Shown piece by piece: positions 17,764 through 26,606 of a DNA stretch of 64,000 bases. The stretch is from an uncultured SAR116 cluster alpha proteobacterium. Its GTDB lineage: Bacteria; Pseudomonadota; Alphaproteobacteria; Puniceispirillales; Marisalimonadaceae. The stretch is from positions 78,101 to 142,100 of the forward strand of contig CACNWE010000005.1 of NCBI GenBank assembly GCA_902623995.1, written 5' to 3'. Within the stretch, counting starts at the first letter, position 1. Every line of letters starts with the position of its first letter. A model generated the notes under the pieces. It saw only the letters and a list, made by a program, of their open reading frames with translations, ran no database searches and was not told the origin of the DNA. Both the position numbers and the translations under genes were made by a program.

Positions 17764-18720
17764 TTAACCTCTCTTATTCAATACCATTGAATTAGCAGCC
17801 TTTCCTATTTCTTTTATACATTCAGCAGCTTTAGGAAAATGTGCAGAATTGGACAAAAAACCATGGATCTGACCAGGATATAATTTATAAGTCACTTTAT
17901 TGCCAAAGGCCTTTAATCTGCTTGTGTAAGCTATTCCTTCATCTAGCAAAGGATCCAATCCTGCCGCAAAGATAAATGTTTCAGGTAGATTATATAAATC
18001 CTTGGCAAAAAGCGGTGATGCTTCCCAGTTAACTCCATCATTACTTGAATTAAGATAATGTTTAACGAAATAGTCCATAGTATCAAAAGTTAAAGTCATG
18101 CCTTCTAGAAAAACATCCATAGATCTCATCGTTAGCGTTAGATCGACACAAGGATATACTAACAACTGACCTCTTATCGGAATTACTTTTTTATCCCTTG
18201 AGTTAATACTCAAAACAGTTGCCAAATTACCACCAGCGCTGTCACCACATACGAAAATATTTTTAAGATCAATAAAAAATTCTTTTTCAAAATTTACAAG
18301 GCTATTTAGAACATCCTTTACCTCTTCTACCGCATAGGGAAACTTATGTTCTGGAGACAAACTATAATCCACAGCCACAACAATCATTTGAGACGCTAAG
18401 CAAATTGATCTGCATGTAAAGTCATGAGTATCTAAATCTCCCATGACAAATCCACCTCCATGAAAGAAAACTATAATTGGAATTTTAGTTTTTTTATTGA
18501 AGTTATTTGGAAAATAAAATCTTAATTTAACATCTTTGTTAAAGCGGTTTTTTATTTTTAAATTTTCTACATCATAAACTTTTGGAGGTGTTAAATTATC
18601 TTCCTTTAACTGTCTCAAACGTTCAGTTCTTAATTGTACTGGATCTAATAAATGATGTAATTTTGAATTATTTTTAATTCGATTTTTTAAAAAAATATCA
18701 GTTTCTTTATCAATTATCAT
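17764..18720 (-). CDS. alpha/beta hydrolase, hormone-sensitive-lipase-like esterase
   Basis: The 318-residue protein is a family IV (HSL) esterase: HGGG oxyanion motif in FFHGGGFVMGD, nucleophile GDSAGGN, acid in AAGLDPLLDEG, and catalytic His in GQIHGFL. The length is normal. It leads the leftward operon and is divergent from the DHDPS-like gene, with 107 nt between. In context it could open a lactone or deacylate a sugar derivative, but the typical activity of the family is on short-chain esters. Confidence 0.85.
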   Translation of the reverse strand: MIIDKETDIFLKNRIKNNSKLHHLLDPVQLRTERLRQLKEDNLTPPKVYDVENLKIKNRFNKDVKLRFYFPNNFNKKTKIPIIVFFHGGGFVMGDLDTHDFTCRSICLASQMIVVAVDYSLSPEHKFPYAVEEVKDVLNSLVNFEKEFFIDLKNIFVCGDSAGGNLATVLSINSRDKKVIPIRGQLLVYPCVDLTLTMRSMDVFLEGMTLTFDTMDYFVKHYLNSSNDGVNWEASPLFAKDLYNLPETFIFAAGLDPLLDEGIAYTSRLKAFGNKVTYKLYPGQIHGFLSNSAHFPKAAECIKEIGKAANSMVLNKRG

Positions 18721-18827
18721 TGATCTATATTTTCCTATACTGATTTGTTGTGTTCTTTTAGCTTTATATTTTTAATAAAGTTTATTTATAATAAAAAATC
18801 TAGTGAATTTTTTTAAAGGAGAAAAGC

Positions 18828-19712
18828 ATGACTACATTAAAAGGAATTATAGCACCTTTTACAACTCCATTTAAGGCTAATGGAGAAATTGATCTTACTT
18901 TGATAAAGCCACAAGTGGATTGGTTAATTGAAAATGGTGTTCATGGTTTAGCTGCTGGAGGTAGCACAGGTGAAGGTCATGCTTTAAGTCGAGAAGAGTA
19001 TTTATCCCTAATGACAGAAACCGCTTCATCTTTAAATGGCAGGGTCCCTTTGGTTGCTGGTATTATTGCGAATTCGACATCTGAAGTAATTGTAAGAGGT
19101 AAGTCAGTAAAGTCTCTAAACGTTGCAGCCCTTCAAATAACACCACCAAGCTATTTATTTAGGCCTGATGATGATGCAATGGTCAGACATTTTAGAGAGA
19201 TACATGATGAATGCCAGATACCAATATTAATTTATAATGTTGTTCCTTGGTGCTATTTATCACCAGATTTACTTTTAAGAATTATGGATGAAGTCCCAGG
19301 AGTTTTGGGGGTAAAACAAAGCGCCGGTGATATGAAACTTTTTGCTGACCTAATTAGAAGAGCAAACCCTAAAAATATGATTTTTAGTGCTGTTGATGCT
19401 CTACTTTACTTATCATACAAATTGGGAGCCCCAGGATCAATTGCAGCGATTTTAACTGCTGCCCCAGGTCCATCTGTTAAATTATGGGACGCTGTCATTG
19501 ATCAAGATTGGGAAACGGCAAAGGATCTTCATGAAAAACTAATGCCTTTATGGGATGCAATTGGCTTAGATAATATGCCATCTTTATGTAAATATGCTCA
19601 AAGTTTTCAAGGTCTTGAAAGTGGCTTTGCCAGAAGACCAACCTCTCCTGCAACCGATGATCAGAAAGAAAAAGTCAAGGAGGCCCTAATTAATCTAAAC
19701 CTTATAAAGTAA
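18828..19712 (+). CDS. dihydrodipicolinate synthase/N-acetylneuraminate lyase family aldolase
   Basis: The 294-residue TIM-barrel aldolase has the pyruvate-binding GGSTGEGHAL loop near residue 45, the YNVVPW tyrosine at about 135, and the Schiff-base lysine in GVKQSAGD at about 163. AGGAG lies shortly before the ATG. Because it heads a catabolic-looking operon (dioxygenase, MFS) and faces a uronate-dehydrogenase-like operon, a 2-keto-3-deoxy sugar-acid aldolase or dehydratase is more likely than lysine biosynthesis. Confidence 0.8.
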   Translation: MTTLKGIIAPFTTPFKANGEIDLTLIKPQVDWLIENGVHGLAAGGSTGEGHALSREEYLSLMTETASSLNGRVPLVAGIIANSTSEVIVRGKSVKSLNVAALQITPPSYLFRPDDDAMVRHFREIHDECQIPILIYNVVPWCYLSPDLLLRIMDEVPGVLGVKQSAGDMKLFADLIRRANPKNMIFSAVDALLYLSYKLGAPGSIAAILTAAPGPSVKLWDAVIDQDWETAKDLHEKLMPLWDAIGLDNMPSLCKYAQSFQGLESGFARRPTSPATDDQKEKVKEALINLNLIK

Positions 19713-19728
19713 GATTGGGAGGATAAAC

Positions 19729-20688
19729 ATGAAACTTAATTATCCAAAGCCAACAGAATCAATACAGGCTGCAAAAACTGACTTAAAAAAATGGGGTTAT
19801 TGTTTACTTAAAAACGCTATTCCACCAGATCTAAATAGCAGGGCTATGGAAAGATTAATTGAACAAGCTAATGCAGAAAAAGAATTAAATCTTGCATATG
19901 AGGATGGCAGTGAAAAAAAGAAATGGGGTGATTTCAATAATAATGCTGATGCTCCTGGAGTAAACCAACGAGTATGGATGTTGCCAAATAAAGGTAAAGT
20001 ATTTTTAGATATTTTAGCAAAACACAATTATGTGGATTGCGTAAAAGAAATTGTTGGAGATGAATTCCTAGTTTCAAGCTTTGGAGCAAATATTGCTAAG
20101 CCAGGTGGCGTTGCAATGGATCTTCATACTGATCAATGGTGGTTTCCAGACCCAGTTAGTCGAAATGATGATTTTCTGCCTCCAGGATCTATTAAAAGAA
20201 ATAAATTTAATATCAAAATCAATGAAAATATTAGTAACAACAACGAACTTATTTCAAGGCCAGCTGTAACTAATGTTTTAATAATGCTAAATGGAATGAG
20301 TAAAGAAAATGGTGGTACGCGTATTGTCCCAGGATCTCATTTATTTGGACGTCATCCAGATAAAGTTTTAGATAAAGATATAGAAGTTATATCTGCTGAA
20401 GGCCCTCCTGGTTGTGCTATTATTACTGATGGTAGGGTATGGCACGGAACAGGTGCAAATATTACAAAGGATAATAGGCTTGCGCTATTAATAACTTTTT
20501 GTGGTCCACAATTTAGGCCTCAAGAGAATTTTACCTTAGGTATTAAAAAAGATGTTTTTTCAAATTTAAATGATTATCAAAAAGAATTACTGGGGTTTAA
20601 AGTTTGGAATGGATATGGAAGAATTGGAAACCCTACTGATACATTTCTTGATATAGAAAATCATGAAATTGGTGAATTAAAAATTTAA
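19729..20688 (+). CDS. phytanoyl-CoA dioxygenase family Fe(II)/2-oxoglutarate oxygenase
   Basis: The 319-residue protein has the facial triad of PhyH-type oxygenases: HxD in DLHTDQWWF at about residue 132 and a distal His in GRVWHGTGANIT, followed by the 2-oxoglutarate-binding Arg (NRLALL). A GTRIVPGSH segment lies between. These enzymes hydroxylate small molecules using 2-oxoglutarate and O2. It starts 16 nt after the aldolase gene, so it is cotranscribed, and probably acts on an intermediate of the same pathway. Confidence 0.85.
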   Translation: MKLNYPKPTESIQAAKTDLKKWGYCLLKNAIPPDLNSRAMERLIEQANAEKELNLAYEDGSEKKKWGDFNNNADAPGVNQRVWMLPNKGKVFLDILAKHNYVDCVKEIVGDEFLVSSFGANIAKPGGVAMDLHTDQWWFPDPVSRNDDFLPPGSIKRNKFNIKINENISNNNELISRPAVTNVLIMLNGMSKENGGTRIVPGSHLFGRHPDKVLDKDIEVISAEGPPGCAIITDGRVWHGTGANITKDNRLALLITFCGPQFRPQENFTLGIKKDVFSNLNDYQKELLGFKVWNGYGRIGNPTDTFLDIENHEIGELKI

Positions 20689-20749
20689 ACTATTGCCTTA
20701 ACTTTGTTTAAGTATCATAAAATCTAGCTAACGATTAGATTGGTATCTT

Positions 20750-21979
20750 ATGAATTTTATAATTGAAAATGCTAGGTGGTTGTTAGCAACAGCTCTTTTG
20801 TATTTTAGTTCCTGTTTTGGACAAACTTTTTTTATCTCATTATTTGCTGGTGAAATTAGACAAGCATTTGATTTATCTCATGGTGATTGGGGCGCCATCT
20901 ATTCTGGAGGAACATTAGTTTCTGCTATGGCCATGTTAGTTTGTGGGGGGTACATTGATAAATATAAAATTACATCAAATATAAAAATTGTAATTATTTG
21001 CTTAAGCCTCCTTTGCTTAAGCATGACCTTTATTGAGATTGTTTGGCTTCTTCCATTTATAATTTTTGGTCTCAGATTTTTTGGTCAAGGAATGTTAATA
21101 CACATACCTGCAGTGGCTATCGGTAAATGGTATGGGAAAAACAAAGGTAAAGCTCTATCTTTATCAATAATGGGATTTTCCATTGGTGAAGCAATTTTCC
21201 CTGTAATATTTGTAAGTTTGTTCACAATTATTGGCTGGAGAAATAGTTGGATTGTGGGGATGATTATTCTAGTATTATTATTACCAATAATATTGAAATT
21301 ATTATCCAATGAAAGAATTCCTAATAGCAAACAAGAAAATATTTCTAATCAATTAGGAATGCATAATAAGCATTGGACGAGAAAAGAAGCTCTTAATCAT
21401 TGGGTATTTTGGGCTGTAATAGTCCCCTTTTTAATTCCTCCAATTTTTTCTACTGCCTTCTTTTTTAATATGGTTCACTTAACAGAAATTAAAGATTGGT
21501 CTTTAATTTCTTTTACTGCCCTATTCCCATTCTATACTTCAATGTCCATTTTCACTACGTTATGCTCTGGTTGGATACTTGACAAATTTGGTGTTGAAAA
21601 ACTTTTACCATTCTACTTACTACCAATGTCCTTGGGATTGTTAATAATTTCTTTCGGTAACATATATCTTCATGCAATGATTGGACTTGCCTTTCTAGGA
21701 ATGACCCAAGGATTAGCAATGACAATCGGGGGAACTTTTTGGCCAAATTACTACGGAACAAAAAATTTGGGATCTGTTAGATCTTTATCAACATCAACAA
21801 TGGTGTTTGGGACTTCATTAGGTCCAGCAATAGTAGGCATGCTATTAGATTTTGGACATAATTATAATTCTATTTTATTAGGAATGTGTATATTAGCTAT
21901 GATTGCAAGCATTTCTTTGGCTATTACCATGAAGCATGCACCAAAACTATTATCTAACAATATCAAGAAGGGAGCTTAA
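20750..21979 (+). CDS. MFS transporter
   Basis: The 409-residue protein has twelve predicted TM helices in two halves and MFS features: an N-terminal TLVSAMAMLVCGGYIDKYK (motif A region after helix 2) and the matching SGWILDKFG in the second half. It follows the dioxygenase by 61 nt and is followed after 1 nt by ytoQ. It is probably the importer for the substrate of this operon. Confidence 0.88.
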   Translation: MNFIIENARWLLATALLYFSSCFGQTFFISLFAGEIRQAFDLSHGDWGAIYSGGTLVSAMAMLVCGGYIDKYKITSNIKIVIICLSLLCLSMTFIEIVWLLPFIIFGLRFFGQGMLIHIPAVAIGKWYGKNKGKALSLSIMGFSIGEAIFPVIFVSLFTIIGWRNSWIVGMIILVLLLPIILKLLSNERIPNSKQENISNQLGMHNKHWTRKEALNHWVFWAVIVPFLIPPIFSTAFFFNMVHLTEIKDWSLISFTALFPFYTSMSIFTTLCSGWILDKFGVEKLLPFYLLPMSLGLLIISFGNIYLHAMIGLAFLGMTQGLAMTIGGTFWPNYYGTKNLGSVRSLSTSTMVFGTSLGPAIVGMLLDFGHNYNSILLGMCILAMIASISLAITMKHAPKLLSNNIKKGA

Positions 21980-21980
21980 G

Positions 21981-22430
21981 ATGTTGAACATTTATCTTTC
22001 AGGAGAAATTCACACTGATTGGCGTGAAGAAATAATCAATTTATGCAAAAATGAAAATTTAAATATTTCTTTTTCCTCACCAATAACAAATCATGAAGCA
22101 TCTGATAATTGTGGAGTCGAAATATTAGGACAAGAAGAAAAAAATTTCTGGAAAGACAGTAAAGGTGCAAATATTAACTCTATAAAAACAAGAAAAGCAA
22201 TTAAAGATGCTGATATTGTTATTGTTAAATTTGGAGAAAAATATAAACAATGGAATGCAGCTTTTGATGCAGGTTTTGCTGCAGCTTTAAACAAATCTAT
22301 AATTGTAATCCATAATGATGAACATCAACATGCATTGAAAGAAGTTGATGCGGCAGCATCTGCTGTTGCAAAAGATCAATATCAAGTTGTAAGAATCCTG
22401 AAATATATTCTAGAAGGTTCTCTAAATTAA
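21981..22430 (+). CDS. ytoQ: YtoQ family protein
   Basis: The 149-residue protein matches the YtoQ family: LNIYLSGEIHTDWREEI at the start, a central DADIVIVKFGEKYKQWNAAFDAG, and GKSIIV-like strand. The fold resembles nucleoside 2-deoxyribosyltransferases, but no function is established. I chose the ATG at 21981 because it directly follows the MFS stop codon and has GGGAG upstream; the longer frame overlaps the MFS gene. Confidence 0.85.
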   Translation: MLNIYLSGEIHTDWREEIINLCKNENLNISFSSPITNHEASDNCGVEILGQEEKNFWKDSKGANINSIKTRKAIKDADIVIVKFGEKYKQWNAAFDAGFAAALNKSIIVIHNDEHQHALKEVDAAASAVAKDQYQVVRILKYILEGSLN

Positions 22431-22449
22431 ACTAAGTTAGAAAATTTTA

Positions 22450-22914
22450 ATGTTTCATATAATTTTATATAATCCTGAAATCCCGCCTAATACTGGTAAT
22501 ATTATAAGGTTAGCAGCTAATACTGGCACTCAATTACATTTAATTAGACCATTAGGTTTTAATCTAAGTAATAATTCACTGAAAAGAGCGGGGCTAGATT
22601 ATAAAAAAGATGCAGATTTTTTTTTACATGATAGCTTTGATTTATGTTTAAATTCAATAAAGTTTAATGAAATTTATGCATTCACCAAATTTGCTAAAAA
22701 AACTTTTACTAAAATAAAATTTAAAAGAAATGATTGCTTCTTATTTGGAAGTGAAACCAGCGGATTACCTGATAACATCTTAGATAAAATAAAAGTTACA
22801 AATAAGCTTAGGATACCAATGATTATGAATAGTAGAAGTCTTAATCTAAGTAACTCCGTGGCAATAACAGTTTATGAAGGACTAAGACAAAATAAGTTTG
22901 AAAATTTAGTTTAA
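22450..22914 (+). CDS. trmL: tRNA (cytidine/uridine(34)-2'-O)-methyltransferase
   Basis: The 154-residue SPOUT methyltransferase matches TrmL. It has the N-terminal FHIILYNPEIPPNTGNIIRLAANTG block (abridged: YNPEIPPNTGN), the SAM-knot FGSETSGLP and the C-terminal LNLSNSVAITVYE. TrmL 2'-O-methylates wobble position 34 of tRNA-Leu in the cytoplasm. It stands 19 nt after ytoQ. Length is normal. Confidence 0.93.
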   Translation: MFHIILYNPEIPPNTGNIIRLAANTGTQLHLIRPLGFNLSNNSLKRAGLDYKKDADFFLHDSFDLCLNSIKFNEIYAFTKFAKKTFTKIKFKRNDCFLFGSETSGLPDNILDKIKVTNKLRIPMIMNSRSLNLSNSVAITVYEGLRQNKFENLV

Positions 22915-22941
22915 AGTTTAGTTTAAGGTTTAAGTTTTAAT

Positions 22942-23574
22942 ATGGGTATTTATGAATGGTTGTCTATTGCACTTATTTGTGTAGCAGGTGCAACAACACC
23001 TGGACCAAGTGTTTTAGTAATTATTTACATAAATAATACTAGAGGCTTTTTGTCAGGAATAATTGCTTCATTAGCGCATGGGTTTGGTATATTTATTTAT
23101 GCCCTAATCTCTATTTTCACCATAAGTTTAATTGATAAAAATTTACCCTCTATAATACCATTCATTCAATTGATGGGTGCAATATTTCTTATATTTTTTG
23201 GTTATAAAATGATGTTTTTTAAAACAAATGAAAAAAACATAAACGAAAATTATATAATATCAAAAAAAGTTACAGATAGTTTTTTTTGGGGACTTACAAC
23301 ATCTTTAATAAACCCTAAAATTCTAATTTTTTTTACATCTGTATTTAGTCAGTTTATAAAAAATGACTTTAATGACTATAACAAAGTTGGGATTGGATTA
23401 TTAGCAGGAATAATTGACACAGTCTGGTATATTTTAGTTTCTTACTCAGTTAACCTTCCAAAATTAAAAAACTACATTATCGTTAATCAAAAAATAATTT
23501 TTTTATTTTTTGGGTTTATTTTAATTATCTTTTCTATTTATTTAGTTAGTATGTCAATTGAGTATTTTATTTGA
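22942..23574 (+). CDS. LysE/RhtB family amino acid exporter
   Basis: The 210-residue protein has about six TM helices and the LysE signature near its start (CVAGATTPGPSVLVII) plus GLTTSLINPKILIFF in the middle. Such proteins export amino acids or their derivatives by proton antiport. Its last 21 nt overlap the convergent hemY gene. The spacer before it holds short GTTTAA near-repeats. Confidence 0.87.
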   Translation: MGIYEWLSIALICVAGATTPGPSVLVIIYINNTRGFLSGIIASLAHGFGIFIYALISIFTISLIDKNLPSIIPFIQLMGAIFLIFFGYKMMFFKTNEKNINENYIISKKVTDSFFWGLTTSLINPKILIFFTSVFSQFIKNDFNDYNKVGIGLLAGIIDTVWYILVSYSVNLPKLKNYIIVNQKIIFLFFGFILIIFSIYLVSMSIEYFI

Positions 23575-24948
23575 TAATCTATTAGACCCATTATCTGATG
23601 ATATTTTTAAAACATCAAAATTTTGATTATTTTCTATTTTAATCCAATCAATAGTACTTAATTGATCACATTTTGGGCAATGTAATTCCCAATTATTATT
23701 TTTATTACCACAGGAATAACAAAAATAATTAAATCCTTCTTTAGCGTTTGCAGCTTTTTCAAGATAATTCTTAACTACTTCAGGATTGTTTTGAGATCCA
23801 GCTATATCAGCCAACCCTTGATATGCTTTTGTTGTAAGTTTTTCCTCTGGAATATCTTTTAATAGTTTTTCAGCCTCTCCCCAAATTTCCTCTGAAATAG
23901 CGTAACATGCCACTTCTATTTTAAGATCATTGTTAATTTCTTGGGAAGATTTTTTATTCAAAAGATTAATCGCTTTTGAAACACGAGATCCTGGTGTTTT
24001 TAAATTCCATTTTTTTGATAGTTCTTCTAAAATATCTGGGTTGGCAGTTAACAGAAAAGTTTTTTCTAATTGATCGATTGACTTTGTCTTTGAACCAATA
24101 CCTCTAAGCAGGCCTGACAACTTTACAGAAACCCCAATATGACTTGGTTTTTGCTTAAAGGCTTCTTTTAAATGATTGGTAGCAAGATAACTTTTTTCAT
24201 CTTCTAAGTAATCTAATGCCATTAAGTAATTTAAATCCGCAGATATATTTTTGTATATATTATCTTCGATATAATTCAGTTTTTTTAATTTATTGAGATA
24301 TACAAGAGAATTTGAAATGTCTTTCAGCTTTGCATATGAAAATAATAAAACTTCTAGAATTTGTTTTGACTTAGGTTCAAATTTAAGAGCCTTTAGACCT
24401 TCATTAATAATTTCATTTAAATCTTTTTTATCAAATATTGCTTGTCTCATAAGTGCCAAATGACCAACAAATGCTGTAGATGGTTCATCAGTAAGCTGTT
24501 TAAAATAATTTTTTGATAATTTTTCATTTTCATTAGAGTTTTTATTTATTTTGTTAAAGACATTAATGTGTGTGTTTAATAATTTACCCAAGTTTTTATC
24601 CTTGGTATTCCTTGATACTAAAGCAGCTTCTTTTGCTGCAGTTTCTAATTCTCCATGACTTGCTAATAAAAATGCCTTTACTAATTTTTGTTCGACTTTT
24701 TTATTATTGTTAGCTTCAAATCGTCTTAATGTCGCTTTTGGCAAATTCAAAAAAGCTAGCCAAATTCTGTCAATAAAAATTAAAATTACAGAAAATAAAA
24801 TAATAATTAGAATAAACCTGTCTGTAGGTATTTGAATTCCCCACTCCATCCAATTTATAGATGTTACTCCTGGATCCTCAGAAAAGAACTCTGATAAATA
24901 CCATATGATGGAAATAAATATAATTAGTTTTAAGATTTTTAAAATCAC
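23554..24948 (-). CDS. HemY-like TPR membrane protein
   Basis: The 464-residue protein begins with two TM segments (an N-terminal helix and FILIIILFSVILIFI) followed by a long helical TPR-like part, and ends with a zinc-ribbon CYSCG...CPKC. This layout and the position after hemC-hemD-mic60 match alphaproteobacterial HemY N-terminal-domain proteins. These are membrane proteins traditionally named for heme biosynthesis; the molecular role is unclear. They are not the eukaryotic/Bacillus HemY protoporphyrinogen oxidase. Start codon is GTG. Confidence 0.8.
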   Translation of the reverse strand: MILKILKLIIFISIIWYLSEFFSEDPGVTSINWMEWGIQIPTDRFILIIILFSVILIFIDRIWLAFLNLPKATLRRFEANNNKKVEQKLVKAFLLASHGELETAAKEAALVSRNTKDKNLGKLLNTHINVFNKINKNSNENEKLSKNYFKQLTDEPSTAFVGHLALMRQAIFDKKDLNEIINEGLKALKFEPKSKQILEVLLFSYAKLKDISNSLVYLNKLKKLNYIEDNIYKNISADLNYLMALDYLEDEKSYLATNHLKEAFKQKPSHIGVSVKLSGLLRGIGSKTKSIDQLEKTFLLTANPDILEELSKKWNLKTPGSRVSKAINLLNKKSSQEINNDLKIEVACYAISEEIWGEAEKLLKDIPEEKLTTKAYQGLADIAGSQNNPEVVKNYLEKAANAKEGFNYFCYSCGNKNNNWELHCPKCDQLSTIDWIKIENNQNFDVLKISSDNGSNRLSNKILN

Positions 24949-24963
24949 TTATTCACTCTTTTT

Positions 24964-25821
24964 TTAATTTTGATTTAATGCTCTTTCAAACCTATTTATT
25001 GAGTCTTTTATAGTTTCTTTCCAATTCTCAGGAAGTGTCTTTATGATAGATAAAAAATTATTAAATTTTTTGTTTTCAAGTTCTTTTTCTGCCATTGTAA
25101 TTAATCCTCTAGGAGTGGTGTTGTCTGAAAACTTTCTAAGCTTTACAAAACCTGCAAAATAATTTTTCAATCTATTCAAATAGGTTTGTTCACTTAAAAC
25201 TTCCTCGTAATTGGAAGATGAACCAAAGTCTTTTTTTGAGAGAAGTTTCTCTATTATTATTTCGCCTTCTTTTATAAGTTCTTTTTGAGATTTCTCATTA
25301 TTTTGTGAAAACTTTATGAGTTCGTAAGAATTTTCAACTTGAACAGCATTATTATTTTGTTCTATTTCTTTATTTGCTGTTTTAGTTTTGTTTTCTAAAA
25401 TTTTAATTTTATTTGAGATTTTATCTAGCTCTTCTTTTATCATTAATAATGAATTACCTTGATTTTCAATTTCGAGATTTATTGTTTCGCTAGTATTGGA
25501 ATCAAGAGTATTAAGCTTATTTTTTAGTAATTTAATTTCTGTAATAATTTCATTAATTTTTAAATTTTCTTTACCTTTTAAAGCCTCAATCTCATTGTTT
25601 AGTTGAATGATTTTATTTGACTGTTGTTCAATATGATTTGGCAAATAATATACTGTTAACCAAATTAAAATTATAATAAACGAAAAGACGGTTATAAATG
25701 GTATTAAAAAAATAGGATTTTTTAAAATAATTGTTTTTTGTTTTTCATTTACTGGCTCCATATCGATGATTGTCTCTTTATCACTCTTAGCTTTATGAGT
25801 TTTGGCTTTTATCATCGTCAT
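24964..25821 (-). CDS. Mic60/mitofilin-like inner membrane protein
   Basis: The 285-residue protein has a charged N-terminus, one TM helix (FLIPFITVFSFIIILIWLTVYY region), a long coiled coil rich in Asn, Glu and Lys, and a C-terminal helical domain. Alphaproteobacterial Mic60 homologues, ancestors of mitochondrial cristae proteins, have this layout and sit between hemD and hemY, as here. The conserved C-terminal domain is short and weakly scored by eye. AGGGAC precedes the ATG. Confidence 0.78.
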   Translation of the reverse strand: MTMIKAKTHKAKSDKETIIDMEPVNEKQKTIILKNPIFLIPFITVFSFIIILIWLTVYYLPNHIEQQSNKIIQLNNEIEALKGKENLKINEIITEIKLLKNKLNTLDSNTSETINLEIENQGNSLLMIKEELDKISNKIKILENKTKTANKEIEQNNNAVQVENSYELIKFSQNNEKSQKELIKEGEIIIEKLLSKKDFGSSSNYEEVLSEQTYLNRLKNYFAGFVKLRKFSDNTTPRGLITMAEKELENKKFNNFLSIIKTLPENWKETIKDSINRFERALNQN

Positions 25822-25832
25822 GTCCCTGTTGA

Positions 25833-26582
25833 CTAAGGTAATTTAATTATATTATCTAAAAATTCTTTAGTAAAATTTTTCTTGATAATTTTTATATTTT
25901 TCCAACCTAAACTCTCTGCTTTTTTAGCAACATTTTCACTATTAACATATAAAGTTGCTTTATTTTTAACAATGTTGAATAAATTGTAATTTTCTAAAAT
26001 TTGTTTTGTAATTGATACATTTCTTGACGAAAATAAGACTAAATTTAAGAAATCATATTCAATTAAATCCGTTTGCAAAGGTTTTGGTAATTCTAAAATT
26101 GGATGGGTGCTATAACCTTCGATAATTTCTATTTTTCTGTTGTTATTTAATAAATTTTTTTCAAATTCAATACTTCTATTTTTAGCAGCAATCCATAAAC
26201 CATAATCTTCCTTTTTAGTGTTAATTACAATTAAGTTATGTAGAGATTGAGAATTATTATTTGCTTGTAAAATATTAGTATAAGATAATTTTTTCAATTG
26301 ATATGTGGTTTCAAATCCTACAGAAAAAATTCTTATATCTTTATTGAAATTGCCTATTGTTTCTAAAATTATCTTTTCAAGAATTTTTAATGCTTTAGGA
26401 CTTGTTATAATAATATAATTAAAATCATTTTTAGAAATATTTAAGCTTTTAAAATGTTCATATTTTAATGTTGTTATAGGAAACGGTTTTGAAAAAAAAC
26501 CATTATCATTTAGATATTGTGAATTCCTTTCAGCGTCTTTTTTCTCTCGAAGTACAAAAGTTATTGTTTTTGATTTTTTAAT
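25833..26582 (-). CDS. hemD: uroporphyrinogen-III synthase, apparently with an ATT start codon
   Basis: HemD cyclises hydroxymethylbilane to uroporphyrinogen III, the step after HemC. The reading frame continues upstream of the first TTG (26297) without a stop to 26582 and gives a full-length 249-residue protein. Recognisable HemD features are TITFVLREKKDAE at the start, the strand IIITSPKALKIL (the usual TSxxA segment) and VLFSSRNV in the second half. The frame has no ATG, GTG or TTG before that point. ATT at 26582 sits 7 nt after a perfect AAGGAG. A 1-nt indel that restores the nearby ATG is the alternative explanation. hemC ends 24 nt upstream. Confidence 0.82.
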   Translation of the reverse strand: MKKSKTITFVLREKKDAERNSQYLNDNGFFSKPFPITTLKYEHFKSLNISKNDFNYIIITSPKALKILEKIILETIGNFNKDIRIFSVGFETTYQLKKLSYTNILQANNNSQSLHNLIVINTKKEDYGLWIAAKNRSIEFEKNLLNNNRKIEIIEGYSTHPILELPKPLQTDLIEYDFLNLVLFSSRNVSITKQILENYNLFNIVKNKATLYVNSENVAKKAESLGWKNIKIIKKNFTKEFLDNIIKLP

Positions 26583-26606
26583 CCATCAACTCCTTGTTTA
26601 ATGAAG

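Noticed and set aside
22910..22941. GTTTAA near-repeats before the LysE-type gene
   Set aside because: Short, imperfect and A+T-rich; likely chance in this composition.
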